Positions 44,065 to 53,178 of a stretch of DNA of 64,000 nt are shown piece after piece. Position numbers and translations under genes: made by a program. The stretch lies in NCBI RefSeq assembly GCF_016820535.1, contig NZ_JADHDY010000007.1:135524-199523 (forward strand). The letters run 5' to 3'. The number at the start of each line of letters is the position of its first letter. Within the stretch, counting starts at the first letter, position 1. Under the pieces are notes generated by a model, which saw only the letters and a program-made list of their open reading frames with translations, was not told where the DNA came from and ran no database searches. This DNA is from Sporosarcina beigongshangi. Its GTDB lineage: Bacteria > Actinomycetota > Actinomycetes > Actinomycetales > Micrococcaceae.

Positions 44065-44940
44065 ATGCTCTCCGCCACGAATACCGCTCCACGCACCACG
44101 CCGCTCAGGCCTGCCGCCGCCCTTTCCGGCGACGGCCTGGTCCTGCGGTACGGCAAGGAGACAGTGGTCGACGGCGTGTCCCTCGCCTTGGCCCCCGGCC
44201 GCGTCACGGCACTGGTGGGCCCCAACGGCAGCGGAAAGTCCACAGTTCTGCGCTCCCTGGCAAGGTTGCACGGCATGGCCGGCGGCACGCTCACACTCGG
44301 CGGCACGGACGGCCGGCAACAGCCTGCCGCCCTGCTCTCGGCCCGGCAGTTCGCCCGCGAGGTCACCTTGTTCGCCCAGTCCCGCCCGGCACCCCAGGGG
44401 CTGACAGTCCGTGAGGTCGTGGCCTTCGGCCGGCACCCGCACCGCCGCCGTTTCGCCGGCTTGGAGGCCAAGGACCGCTCCGCCATCAACCACGCCATGG
44501 CTGCCACCGGGGTCGCCGACATGTCCGACCGGCCGGTTGGGGAACTCTCCGGCGGCGAGGTCCAGCGAGTCTGGCTCGCCGCCTGCGTGGCCCAGGAGAC
44601 CGGCGTCGTGCTGTTGGACGAGCCCACCAACCACCTGGACCTGCGCTACCAGGTCGAAACTCTTGACCTGGTCCGGGACCTGGCCGACGAGCATGGCACG
44701 GCGGTGGGGATGGTGCTGCACGACCTCGACCACGCCGCCCGCATCGCCGACGAGCTGCTGCTGATGCATGCCGGCCGGATCCACGCCGCGGGCCTTCCCG
44801 CCGACGTGCTCACAGCCGACAACATCACCAAGGTTTACTCCATCCGTGTCGAGGTCACCCTCGACGAACGCACGCAACGCCTCCGTATCGACCCGATCGG
44901 CCGGCATTCCGCCGCCAACACACGAAAGGCCCAACCATGA
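44065..44940 (+). CDS. iron-siderophore ABC transporter, ATP-binding subunit
   Basis: 291 residues. Walker A GPNGSGKS, Q-loop FAQSRPAPQG, signature LSGGEVQR, Walker B VVLLDEP, H-loop MVLHDLDHA. FepC/FecE-like. Start at 44065; an earlier ATG has no RBS. Its stop overlaps the substrate-binding-protein start. Order ATPase-SBP-permease is less usual than permease first. Confidence 0.92.
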   Translation: MLSATNTAPRTTPLRPAAALSGDGLVLRYGKETVVDGVSLALAPGRVTALVGPNGSGKSTVLRSLARLHGMAGGTLTLGGTDGRQQPAALLSARQFAREVTLFAQSRPAPQGLTVREVVAFGRHPHRRRFAGLEAKDRSAINHAMAATGVADMSDRPVGELSGGEVQRVWLAACVAQETGVVLLDEPTNHLDLRYQVETLDLVRDLADEHGTAVGMVLHDLDHAARIADELLLMHAGRIHAAGLPADVLTADNITKVYSIRVEVTLDERTQRLRIDPIGRHSAANTRKAQP

Positions 44941-46028
44941 GCCTGTCCCCCGCCCTGCCCACCGCCGGCAACCGAACCCTCCGGCAAGCAGTGAAGGCCG
45001 CAGCCACACTCGCGGCCGCCGCACTTGCCCTGACGGCCTGCGGCACCACCACGGTGGAAACCCCGGCTGCCAGCGCCGCCGCCTCCATCTCCGCCAGCTG
45101 CGATGCCGACACCACGGCCACCAGCACAGGCCCGGTCAGCATGACCGACGGCGTGGGCCGCACGCTCACGCTGGACAAGCCGGCACAGCGCGTCGCCGTG
45201 CTGGAATGGCAGCAGATCGAGGACGCCCTGACGCTGTGCATCGCCCCCGTCGCCGTGTCGGACTCTGAGGGCTACGGCACCTATGTCAGCGCCGAGACGA
45301 TCCCGGCAGGAACTGCCGACATCGGCACCCGCGGGGAACCCGACCTGGATGCGCTCTACGCCGCCGATCCCGACCTCATCATCGTGGAGGCCTTCAGCGC
45401 CGACGACGAACTCATCGCCACCCTGGAAAAGCGCGACGTCCCCGTGCTCGCCACCCTCGGCGCCAACGGCAAGGACCCCATCGGAAACATGAAGGGCGTC
45501 ATGGAAATGATCGCCGAGGCCACGGGCCGCACGGAACGCGCCGAACAGGTCCTCGGCGATTTCGACAAGTACCTCGCCGACGCGAAGGCCAAGGTCGAAA
45601 CCGCCGGCCTGCCGACGTCGAGCTTCCTGTTCTTTGACGGCTGGATCGAGGGCGGCAACGTCGTCATCCGCCCGTACGGCCAGGGCGCCCTGTTCACCGC
45701 ACTCGGCGAGGAGCTGGGAATGAAGACGGCCTGGACCGAGGAAATCAACGCCGCGTACGGCAGCGGCGGCGTGGACCCCGCGTATGGGCTCGGCCAGACA
45801 GACATCGAGGGACTGACCTCCGTCGGCAGCGCCAACCTGTTCTACTCCAACGACGAGGAAGCCGGCAGCTACGTCGCCGAACTCGCAAAGAGCCCCATCT
45901 GGACGGCCCTGCCCGCCGTGAAGGACGGCCGCGCCTACGCCTTCCCCGCCGGGGTGTGGGGCGCCGGCGGCCCGCTGTCTTGCCAGCAGGCGATCGACGC
46001 CTACGTCGCCGCACTCACCGGGGCGTGA
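44937..46028 (+). CDS. iron-siderophore ABC transporter, lipoprotein substrate-binding subunit
   Basis: 363 residues. Type II signal peptide with lipobox LTAC (Cys35), a Thr/Ala-rich tether and class III SBP fold (RVAVLEWQQIEDALTLCIAP, DPDLIIVEAF, GPLSCQQAIDAYVAAL). No catechol-specific motif. ATG overlaps the upstream stop; its stop overlaps the permease start. Confidence 0.9.
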   Translation: MSLSPALPTAGNRTLRQAVKAAATLAAAALALTACGTTTVETPAASAAASISASCDADTTATSTGPVSMTDGVGRTLTLDKPAQRVAVLEWQQIEDALTLCIAPVAVSDSEGYGTYVSAETIPAGTADIGTRGEPDLDALYAADPDLIIVEAFSADDELIATLEKRDVPVLATLGANGKDPIGNMKGVMEMIAEATGRTERAEQVLGDFDKYLADAKAKVETAGLPTSSFLFFDGWIEGGNVVIRPYGQGALFTALGEELGMKTAWTEEINAAYGSGGVDPAYGLGQTDIEGLTSVGSANLFYSNDEEAGSYVAELAKSPIWTALPAVKDGRAYAFPAGVWGAGGPLSCQQAIDAYVAALTGA

Positions 46029-48130
46029 GCACCCGCACCAAAACCAGCACCAGGGCGGCCCTGCCCCAGATGGACGACGCCGGCCCCGGCGGAAGCGCCG
46101 CGGTGGGCACGGCCGTCCTGGGCATTCTGGCCGCCGCCGTTGTGGCCGTCGGCCTGTGGCACCTGACCCAGGGCACCTCCGGCGTCGGCGGGTGGGAGCT
46201 GCTGCGCCTGCTCACCGGCGCCCAGGAGGACGTGGGCGGCGTCCCGGTCCGCGACGTGCTGACGGGGTCCCGCCTGCCGCGCCTGTTCGCGGGCGTGGCC
46301 GTTGGCTTCGCACTGGGCGTGGCCGGCGCGCTGCTGCAGTCCGTCACGCGCAATGTGCTCGCCTCCCCCGACACCCTGGCCGTCACGGCCGGCTCCTACC
46401 TTGCCCTGACAGTGGTTGCCGCGTTTGGCCTGGCCGTGCCCCTGTGGGCCTCCGGCGCCGTCGCGTTCGTTGGCGGCGTCGCTGCCGCCGCCGTCGTCCT
46501 GGGTCTGGCCGGGCGCAGCGCCGGCAGCGGCACCACGCGCCTCATCCTGGCGGGTTCGGCCATAGCCATGGCCCTGGATGCGGCCACCGCCATGCTGCTG
46601 ATCCTGTTTGACGAGAACACCACGGGCCTGTTCGCCTGGGGCAGCGGTTCGCTTGCCCAGCTCAACCTGGACGCCTCCGTGCGCGCCGCCCCGGTCATCA
46701 TCCTCACGCTCGCGGCGGCACTGTTGCTGTGCCGCCGGCTCGACGTGCTCAAGCTCGGCGACGACACCGCCGCCACACTGGGCGTTCCCGTCCGCGGCAC
46801 GCGCATCATGGCCGTCACCGCCGCCGTGGTGCTGACAAGCATCTCAGTGACGCTCGCAGGACCCATCGCCTTCGTGGGCCTCGGCGCCCCGGTGCTGGCC
46901 CGCCTGCTCGCGCACAAGATACCCGCCCTGCACCGGCACATCTTCATGGTTCCCGCATCCGGACTGCTCGGCGCCCTGCTGATCCTGCTCGCCGACACCG
47001 TGCTCCGCGCCCTCCTCGGCGCCGAGGGTGCCAGCTCAATCCCCACAGGAATTCCGACGGCACTGCTGGGCGCCGTCGTGATTGTCCTGCTCGCGATGCG
47101 CATGCGCGACTCCGGGCCCATCCGCCAGCCGCCAACCGCCCGGACCGGCATCCACTCCCGCCGCCGCTTCATCACGGCCCTGGCCATCGCCGCGGCACTG
47201 CTCGCGGCTGCGATCGTGGTGGGCCTGCTGGCCGGCAGCCTATGGCTGCGCACCGGCGACATCGGCCTCTGGCTTCAGGGCGCCGCGCCGGATCTCATCG
47301 GCCGGGCGCTCGATGAACGCCTCCCCCGTGTCGGCGCCGCCGTCCTCGCCGGCGCGGCACTGGGCCTGGCCGGCTGCGTCGTCCAGGCAACCGTGCGCAA
47401 CCCGCTGGCGGAACCCGGCCTGCTCGGCATTTCGGCCGGCGCCGGGCTGGGCGCCGTCAGCGTTGTCACCTCGGGTGCCGGCGGCCGTCCCCTCATGATC
47501 GCCATGGCCGTGGTGATGGCCCTGGTGACGTTCGGGCTCATCGCCCTGCTCGCCTGGCGCGGCGGACTCCTGCCCGACCGGTTTGTGCTGATCGGCATCG
47601 GTTTCGGCTACGGCCTCAGCGCCCTGACCACATTCGTCCTGCTGCGATCCGACCCGTGGAACACGCCCCGGATCCTCACCTGGCTCTCCGGCACCACCTA
47701 TGGCCGTTCCATGGCCGACGTCGGACCGGTCGCCGTGGGCTTTCTGCTGGCGGTTCCGCTGCTCTTCTCCATGCGCCGCCATCTGGACCTGCTGGCGATC
47801 GACGAGGACACCCCGCGGATCCTTGGCATCAGGTCCGACCGGGCCCGGCTGGGCCTGCTCGCCGTGGCAGCGGTGCTCGCGGCCCTGAGCGTGGTGGCGG
47901 TTGGCGCCGTCGGCTTTGTGGGGCTTGTTGCCCCGCACCTGGCCCGCGCCCTCGTTGGCGCCCGGCATGGGCGGCTCATTCCCGTGTCCATGGTGTTGGG
48001 CGCACTGCTGGTCGCCGTCGCGGACATTCTGGGCAGGACGCTTATTGCGCCGGCCCAGCTGCCGGCCGGGCTGATGATCGCGCTCATCGGCGCACCCTAT
48101 TTTGTGTGGCTGCTGCGCAGGTCCCGGTAG
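46025..48130 (+). CDS. fused iron-siderophore permease (FhuB-type, two FecCD domains)
   Basis: 701 residues, GTG start. Two FecCD units in tandem: first ends GLGAPVLARLLAHKIPALHRH, second begins after RRRFITALAIAAALLAAAIV and ends VGFVGLVAPHLARALVGARHG. About 20 TM. Each half has the cytoplasmic G-rich coupling loop. One chain thus makes the whole channel, as in E. coli FhuB. The window has no siderophore biosynthesis genes, so it may import xenosiderophores. Confidence 0.9.
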   Translation: MSTRTKTSTRAALPQMDDAGPGGSAAVGTAVLGILAAAVVAVGLWHLTQGTSGVGGWELLRLLTGAQEDVGGVPVRDVLTGSRLPRLFAGVAVGFALGVAGALLQSVTRNVLASPDTLAVTAGSYLALTVVAAFGLAVPLWASGAVAFVGGVAAAAVVLGLAGRSAGSGTTRLILAGSAIAMALDAATAMLLILFDENTTGLFAWGSGSLAQLNLDASVRAAPVIILTLAAALLLCRRLDVLKLGDDTAATLGVPVRGTRIMAVTAAVVLTSISVTLAGPIAFVGLGAPVLARLLAHKIPALHRHIFMVPASGLLGALLILLADTVLRALLGAEGASSIPTGIPTALLGAVVIVLLAMRMRDSGPIRQPPTARTGIHSRRRFITALAIAAALLAAAIVVGLLAGSLWLRTGDIGLWLQGAAPDLIGRALDERLPRVGAAVLAGAALGLAGCVVQATVRNPLAEPGLLGISAGAGLGAVSVVTSGAGGRPLMIAMAVVMALVTFGLIALLAWRGGLLPDRFVLIGIGFGYGLSALTTFVLLRSDPWNTPRILTWLSGTTYGRSMADVGPVAVGFLLAVPLLFSMRRHLDLLAIDEDTPRILGIRSDRARLGLLAVAAVLAALSVVAVGAVGFVGLVAPHLARALVGARHGRLIPVSMVLGALLVAVADILGRTLIAPAQLPAGLMIALIGAPYFVWLLRRSR

Positions 48131-48154
48131 GCACACAGCCCAACACCCGGTTGG

Positions 48155-48904
48155 CTACGGCAGGAACTCCCGGATGATGGAGGCAATGAGTTCCGGCCGC
48201 TCCCCCACGAGCCCGTGGCTCGTCCCGGGCACGATGCACAGCTGGGCGCCCGGGATGGAGGAGGCGATCAGCAGGCTGTGGTCCGGCCGGATGGTGTCGC
48301 GGTCCCCGGCCATGATGAGGGTGGGCGAAGCAACCGCGGCCAGGCTGGCCGGGTCTATCCGTGGTTCGCTCGTCCAGAGCCGGAATAGTTTTGCCAGGAC
48401 CGCGTCGGCGTGGCCGGGCCCGTCGGGTGAGAGCCGGTCGTAGTGCATGCGCTCCATGTCGGGCTTCGGGTCCGCGGCTGGTGGCAAGGCGCTCAGCCGA
48501 GGTGCGCCGGCGCCTTCGGGCGAATGGGTGAAGGCCGTGGGGTCCAGGTTCGCGCTGATGGCAACGAGGGAGCGTACCCGGTCCGGATGGTCCCGGGCGA
48601 GCAACAGCCCGATGATGGCGCCGTCGCTGTAACCAATAACATGGGCCGATTCCAGGCCGTGGGCTTCAAGGTAGGCGAGGGCTTCGGCCACTCCAGCCTC
48701 ATAGTTGTAGTCCACCTCGATGTCTGCCGACCGCCCGTGCCCCGGACGCTCAAAGGCAAAGACCTGGTGGTCGGGAACGAGCGCATCGGAGATCTTCCGC
48801 AGGGATTCCAGCGAGCAAAAACCGCCGTGGAGCAGGAGCACGGGCTCGCCCGACCCCGCAACCTCCGAGTACAGCTCAGCGCCGTTGATTTCCACATGTG
48901 CCAT
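48155..48904 (-). CDS. alpha/beta-hydrolase
   Basis: 249 residues. Oxyanion LLLHGGFCSLES, nucleophile GYSDGAIIG, acid GDRDTIRPDHS and catalytic His in PGTSHGLVGE. The GYSDG elbow is seen in small proline-iminopeptidase/esterase-like hydrolases. Convergent with the iron permease, 24 bp apart; possible siderophore-ester hydrolase, but position alone supports that. Confidence 0.85.
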   Translation of the reverse strand: MAHVEINGAELYSEVAGSGEPVLLLHGGFCSLESLRKISDALVPDHQVFAFERPGHGRSADIEVDYNYEAGVAEALAYLEAHGLESAHVIGYSDGAIIGLLLARDHPDRVRSLVAISANLDPTAFTHSPEGAGAPRLSALPPAADPKPDMERMHYDRLSPDGPGHADAVLAKLFRLWTSEPRIDPASLAAVASPTLIMAGDRDTIRPDHSLLIASSIPGAQLCIVPGTSHGLVGERPELIASIIREFLP

Positions 48905-49282
48905 TGAGTCCAACCGTCTTCCCGGTGCCAGCCACCCGGCGCACTCAAGCACCGCTTTACCCGTCGGATGCTACCACCGAGTCGCGGGCCGCCTTCACGA
49001 CTTTCCCGCCGTGCCACGACACGACAGGAGGCACTTGGGCAGACTTTGGAGTAGTACTCACCAAAAGCATTGTCCTACGGGGCAATGCTGGACCAGCAAA
49101 AGTCTCCGGGCACAGCTGGAAACTTGTTATCGACCACTGTAACTCCGCAGAGAACCTCGATCGCTAACATGCGGTTGGATGAGACAGCCGGCTTCCCAGA
49201 GCCTTCCTTGGCTCCTGCTACTCTCTTCCAAGAATGTCAGGGGTGGGTATCACACCCAAATGCCATTGATGCAACCTAATCG
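48905..49282. other. intergenic, no gene
   Basis: About 380 bp between the hydrolase and the left end of the ISL3 element. GC is slightly lower than around. No ORF with an RBS, no RNA gene recognised. Confidence 0.5.
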
Positions 49283-49285
49283 GGC

Positions 49286-50530
49286 TCATCCCAATCGGGG
49301 GTGTAGGAGTTGGGGTCTGAAGCCGCCGGTCTCGAGCAGGCTTCGGGCGATGTAGTTGGTCAGGTTGCGGAACCCGAGTGCGGAGCCGCGCAGGTGTTCG
49401 AGCCGTCCGTTGAGCGCCTCGGTCGGCCCGTTGCTGGTGCCGGGTCGTTCGAAGTAGGCGAGCACGTCAGCGGCTCGCTTCTTCAGGGTCCGGCCCAGGG
49501 TGGTGAGCTCGGTGAGCACCTTGGGGACGCCGGCGCTGAGGTCGGTGATCAGCTTCTCCATGAGCTCGCGGCCACGTTGCCGGTCCTCGTGGCGATAGGC
49601 GGCGATCATGCGCTGGTAGACACCCCAGGTCGCCTCGACCTCGACGTGAGCGTCATCAACGAACAGCGCGCGTAGCCTGTCGCTCTGCTTGTCGGTGAGC
49701 AGGTCCGCGCCGGTGTGCAGCGTGCGCCGCGACTTGTAGAGCGGGTCGTCCCTGAACCCACGGTGCCCGTGGAGCGCGAGTTGGACCCGGCGCCGGCACC
49801 TGTCGAGGGCGTCACCGGCCAGGCGCACGACGTGGAAGGGATCCATCACCGTGACCGCGTCCGGGATCTCCTCTGCAGCGGCGGTCTTGAACCCGGTGAA
49901 GCCGTCCATCGCGACCACCTCGACCGCGTCACGGAAGGCGTCGTCGCGGTCGGCGAGCCAGGTCTTGAACGCCGCCTTCGACCGGCCCTCGACCATGTCC
50001 AGCAGCCTTGCTGGGTCGGCGTCATCGCGGACCGGGGTGAGGTCGATGATCACGGTGACGTACTTGTCGCCACGCTTGGTGTGGCGCCAGACGTGCTCAT
50101 CGATGCCAATGACCTTCACGCCCTCAAACCGCGTGGGGTCGTTGATCAGCAGCCGCTTGCCTTCAGCCAGGACCGCGTTGTTGGCGGTGTCCCACACGAC
50201 CCCGAGTCCCTCGGCGACACGGGCGACGGTGAGGTGTGCGACCACGATCCCTTCCAGCGCCCACCGCAGCCCGGTGCGCGAGAGCTTCGCGCGTGGCTCC
50301 GCCGCGGCGCTGGTGTCTTGGCGCCACACGTGTCCGCAGTCGGCACAGCGGTAGCGGCGCACTACAACTTCCAGCACGGTCGGTCGCCAGCCCAGCGGCT
50401 CGTGGGCCAACCGCCGGATCACGGTGTCACGAGCAGCGCCTTCGCTGCCGCACCGTCGGCACCACTGATCTGGTTCCACCACGCGGCACGCGAGGACCGC
50501 ACGATCCGGTTCAAGTCGTTGTCCGGTCAC
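49286..50530 (-). CDS. ISL3-family transposase
   Basis: 414 residues. Two N-terminal zinc-finger CxxC pairs (CRRCG; CADCGHVW), HTH and the DDE core (VIGIDEHVW, VVAMDGFTGF, and the Glu near SNGPTEALNGRLEHLRG), close to the actinobacterial IS31831-like group. Looks intact. The start GTG is 26 bp inside the first right-end repeat boundary. Confidence 0.92.
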   Translation of the reverse strand: MTGQRLEPDRAVLACRVVEPDQWCRRCGSEGAARDTVIRRLAHEPLGWRPTVLEVVVRRYRCADCGHVWRQDTSAAAEPRAKLSRTGLRWALEGIVVAHLTVARVAEGLGVVWDTANNAVLAEGKRLLINDPTRFEGVKVIGIDEHVWRHTKRGDKYVTVIIDLTPVRDDADPARLLDMVEGRSKAAFKTWLADRDDAFRDAVEVVAMDGFTGFKTAAAEEIPDAVTVMDPFHVVRLAGDALDRCRRRVQLALHGHRGFRDDPLYKSRRTLHTGADLLTDKQSDRLRALFVDDAHVEVEATWGVYQRMIAAYRHEDRQRGRELMEKLITDLSAGVPKVLTELTTLGRTLKKRAADVLAYFERPGTSNGPTEALNGRLEHLRGSALGFRNLTNYIARSLLETGGFRPQLLHPRLG

Positions 50531-50555
50531 GCTCAGACCGAGGCCGTCGAGTCGA

Positions 50556-50720
50556 GCGAAGGCGGTCAGGTCAGGGCGGCCGAAGCCGGCCGGCGGGGTA
50601 GCGTCGGACGCGTCGAGGTCTTTCGGATGGATGGCGTAGGAACCTCCGTCGTCGGGAGACCTCGACGTCTATCTGCGGACCGACGCGCCCGGCCGACCTA
50701 CACCGTCATCTGAGAAGACC
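50556..50720. repeat. IS right-end copy A
   Basis: About 165 bp matching 52810-52975 at roughly 95%. The outer tip reads GAAGACCCC against GAAGAGCC in copy B, so the terminal inverted repeat of this copy is damaged. Confidence 0.8.
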
Positions 50721-50959
50721 CCTGAAACGTCTTCGACGACGACGGGACCGGCGAGGAGGAGGGCGCGGTGAGCTAAAGGAATGGAGCTTACTCGGCTTCG
50801 ACGCCGCCGCAAGCTCCGGTGAAACGGTCGGTACTGGTCGGTCGTCGTCGGTCACCACCGGATGGCGGCGTCCCCCACGCTCGGCGTTTGCGCAGGTCAG
50901 CGGCTCGTTCGCCCAGTGGGCGCATCAAGCGATAGACGCAAAGCCGACGTGATTCGGTC

Positions 50960-50976
50960 GTCGGTTCGATTCCGAC
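50960..50976 (+). other. tRNA-like T-arm
   Basis: GTCGGTTCGATTCCGAC folds as a T arm (5-bp stem, TTCGATT loop). The 3' flank AGACGGCTCC could be the acceptor strand, but no 5' partner strand or full cloverleaf is found upstream, so this is at most the 3' end of a tRNA, as left by an att site or a captured chromosomal flank. Upstream CGACGTGATTCGGTCG could be a variable arm. Confidence 0.35.
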
Positions 50977-50990
50977 AGACGGCTCCGGCG

Positions 50991-51030
50991 AACAGCCCCT
51001 GACCTGCGGAAACGCAGGGCAGGGGCTGTT
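50991..51030. terminator. 18-bp hairpin with GAAA loop
   Basis: AACAGCCCCTG pairs with CAGGGGCTGTT and, past one A.G mismatch, CCTGCG pairs with CGCAGG around a GAAA tetraloop. It lies 14 bp after the tRNA-like arm, as terminators do behind actinobacterial tRNA genes. No U tract. Confidence 0.65.
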
Positions 51031-51243
51031 CGGTTCTGGTGGTCGCGCGATGCGCTGGCCTCACGGCTCTGCCCGACACCGACGTCGCTCTCCTCTGCGA
51101 CGGACCCCCCGCAGGCTGAGCGCTCGCGGCCGGCATCCTGTCCGTGTGCCGATAGGCCTCGCACCGCTCGGCAACGCAGCGTGGCGTTGCGTCGCGACCT
51201 GGCGACGGCTCGGCGGGGCGCGATGGTCTCGTGCGTTGGCGGA

Positions 51244-51555
51244 CTACGGGAGCTTGGACGCGAGGACGTCGGCCGCCAGGATCTCGGGTGCTGCGCGGAG
51301 GAGGTGCTGGTTGGCCATCAGGGCTGCGACGATGGCGCCGTTGGCGTGGGCGTCGCGAGCGGCCTCGTCGGGGAATGCATCGAAGATCCAGAAGGTGTCG
51401 GCGTGGGTCCTGACCGCGAACCAGACAATCGTTCCTACTTCTTCGTTGGCGAGCGCGACAGCGCCGGCGAGCAGATCGGCGAGCGCGTCGTGCTGTCCAT
51501 CGGCCGCGACGATCTTGGCGACGAAGGCATACGGAAGTGATGCGGGTGTTGACAT
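51244..51555 (-). CDS. ABM-fold (putative quinol monooxygenase) protein
   Basis: 103 residues. A single ferredoxin-like ABM unit (YAFVAKIVAADGQHDALADLL, VWFAVRTHADTFWIFDAFPDEAARDAH) as in YgiN/LsrG. Cofactor-free small-molecule oxygenases; dimeric. Divergent from the GlxA-type regulator 108 bp away, which presumably controls it. Inside the ISL3-bounded segment. Confidence 0.85.
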   Translation of the reverse strand: MSTPASLPYAFVAKIVAADGQHDALADLLAGAVALANEEVGTIVWFAVRTHADTFWIFDAFPDEAARDAHANGAIVAALMANQHLLRAAPEILAADVLASKLP

Positions 51556-51663
51556 GAGGGGTTCTCCTAGGTGTCGAGGTTTCTTGGTGAAGCGAGTTCA
51601 GTCTATGACGAGCAAGGGCATGTGAGAAGTGGCGTATACGGCAGTATTGCTATTGTTTACGTC

Positions 51664-52605
51664 ATGCGTATAGGACTGATCGCGATCGACGGCTGCTTCG
51701 GTTCGGCTATCGCGTCGATCATCGACATCGTGCGGGTGGCCGACGGAGCCCGCGGCGATGTCGACCCGCGGATCGACCCGATCGAACTCGCCATCCTCGG
51801 ACCGAAACGGCGAGTGACCACGACGGCATCGATGACCCTGTCGGTGGACCACCCGCTGTCGGAGTCCGGAGAGTTCGACGTTGTCGTCGTCCCTGCGCTT
51901 GGAACCCTTACGGCCGCCGCTACCAACGACGCCCTCCAGAGCCGAGATGCTCGTTCGGTCATCGCCTCGCTCGGGCGCCTCGACGAGGCGACCACCCGGA
52001 TCGCCGCGGCGTGCACCGGCGTGTTCGCTGTCGCCGAGACCGGACGGATGCATCATCGACGGGCGACGACCAGCTGGTTCCTGGGGCCGGAGTTCCTGAA
52101 GCGCTATCCGACCGTCGACCTCGATCTCGACACCATGGTCGTGGTCGACGGGAACCTCGTCACCGCCGGCGCCGCCTTCGCCCACATCGACCTCGCGCTC
52201 TCACTCGTGCGATCGATCAGCCCCGACCTGGCCCAACATGTCGCCAAGCTCCTCCTCATCGACGAGCGCCCGTCGCAGGCGGCCTTCGTCGCATACGAAC
52301 ATCTCCGGCACGAGGACCCGATCGTCGTCGAGTTCGAACGCTTCGTGCGCGCTCGCCTGGACGAACCGTTCAACGTCGCCTTCGTCGCGCAGTCGCTCGG
52401 CACCAGCCGGCGCACCCTCGAACGACGAGTCCGTGCGGCGCTCAACCTCACTCCGCTCGGCTTCGTCCAACGGCTTCGCATCGAACGAGCTCGGCACCTC
52501 TCAGCAACCACGGACCTCACCTCCGCCGAGATCGCGCTACGGGTCGGCTACGCGAACGCCGAGACTCTGCGCTCCCTCCTGCGCAGGGAGCGACGCCGTT
52601 CCTGA
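51664..52605 (+). CDS. GlxA-family regulator (DJ-1/PfpI plus AraC HTH)
   Basis: 313 residues. N-terminal DJ-1 fold (RIGLIAIDGCFGSAIASIID, VVVPALGTL, IAAACTGVFAVAETG with the nucleophile-elbow Cys) and C-terminal AraC HTHs (NVAFVAQSLGTSRRTLERRV, EIALRVGYANAETLRSLL). Start at 51664; longer frame lacks an RBS. Divergent from the ABM gene. Codon use is consistent with actinobacterial origin, slightly unlike the flanking islands. Confidence 0.9.
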   Translation: MRIGLIAIDGCFGSAIASIIDIVRVADGARGDVDPRIDPIELAILGPKRRVTTTASMTLSVDHPLSESGEFDVVVVPALGTLTAAATNDALQSRDARSVIASLGRLDEATTRIAAACTGVFAVAETGRMHHRRATTSWFLGPEFLKRYPTVDLDLDTMVVVDGNLVTAGAAFAHIDLALSLVRSISPDLAQHVAKLLLIDERPSQAAFVAYEHLRHEDPIVVEFERFVRARLDEPFNVAFVAQSLGTSRRTLERRVRAALNLTPLGFVQRLRIERARHLSATTDLTSAEIALRVGYANAETLRSLLRRERRRS

Positions 52606-52809
52606 CCTATCGCCATGCCTTAGAACCACCTCTCAGCACGTCGCGTCGACGCTCCTGCGTCGCCCCTGGACGCCCCACTCGACACGCCCGCAGCACAGGC
52701 CATGCGACGTGCCCCGGCTTCCCGGACGGTCGGGGTTGGGTGGCTATGATGTCGCTGCGTTCTCGTCGAGAGGATCAGCAGACCCGATCAGGGTCGATTG
52801 GGATGAGAC

Positions 52810-52975
52810 GCGAAGGCGGTCAGGTCAGGGCGGCCGAAGCCGGCCGGCGGGGTAGCGTCGGTCACGTCGAGGTCTTTCGGATGGATGGCGTAGGAACCTC
52901 CATCGTCGGGAGACCTCGACGTCTATCTGCGGACCGACGCGCCCGGCCGACCTACACCCTCATCTGGGAAGAGCC
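52810..52975. repeat. IS right-end copy B
   Basis: Second copy of the ISL3 right end, ending in an intact terminal repeat at 52975. Just outside it at 52796-52808, CGATTGGGATGAG is the reverse complement of part of the left terminal repeat. The rest of 52606-53178 has no gene. Confidence 0.8.
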
Positions 52976-53178
52976 ATTTTCAAGGGCTGCCCTGATAGGA
53001 AGAACTGGTTCCATAAATTCCCTCTCATAATAACGATGGCAGCATGTCGATTGGTGCAATGGGGCCGTGGCCGCCCTATAGCCATGCGCGTGGTTTGGCA
53101 TGCGTCTGTGTGGCGTGGCTTGCTGCCGTTGTCGCGATGACAATGGCTATGCTGGCCGGTAGGCCTTGAGTTGAATGA

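Larger units (their letters stand above)
49283..52975. mobile_element. ISL3-based element with passenger genes
   Basis: The left tip GGCTCATCCCAATCGGGGGT (continuing GTAGG) at 49283 pairs with GGCTCTTCCCAGATGAGGGT (continuing GTAGG) read inward from 52975; 20 of 25 positions match. Between lie the transposase, a first copy of the IS right end (50556-50720) whose outer tip is degenerate, an ABM monooxygenase and a GlxA-type regulator. The flanking 8-mers (CCTAATCG and ATTTTCAA) do not match, so no target duplication is visible. Interpretation as a transposable unit using the distal right end is inference. Confidence 0.6.

Noticed and set aside
44065..48130. Siderophore biosynthetic cluster
   Set aside because: Only uptake genes are present; no NRPS or NIS synthetase in the window.
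50880..51030. tmRNA gene
   Set aside because: The T-arm resembles a tmRNA 3' end, but no tag reading frame and no 5' GGGGCU strand are present and the CCA-end context is absent.
50897..51164. Two small minus-strand frames with SESNRRPNH-like and NRTDD-like peptides
   Set aside because: These are typical translations opposite tRNA-like DNA; they overlap the T-arm and hairpin and have no RBS.
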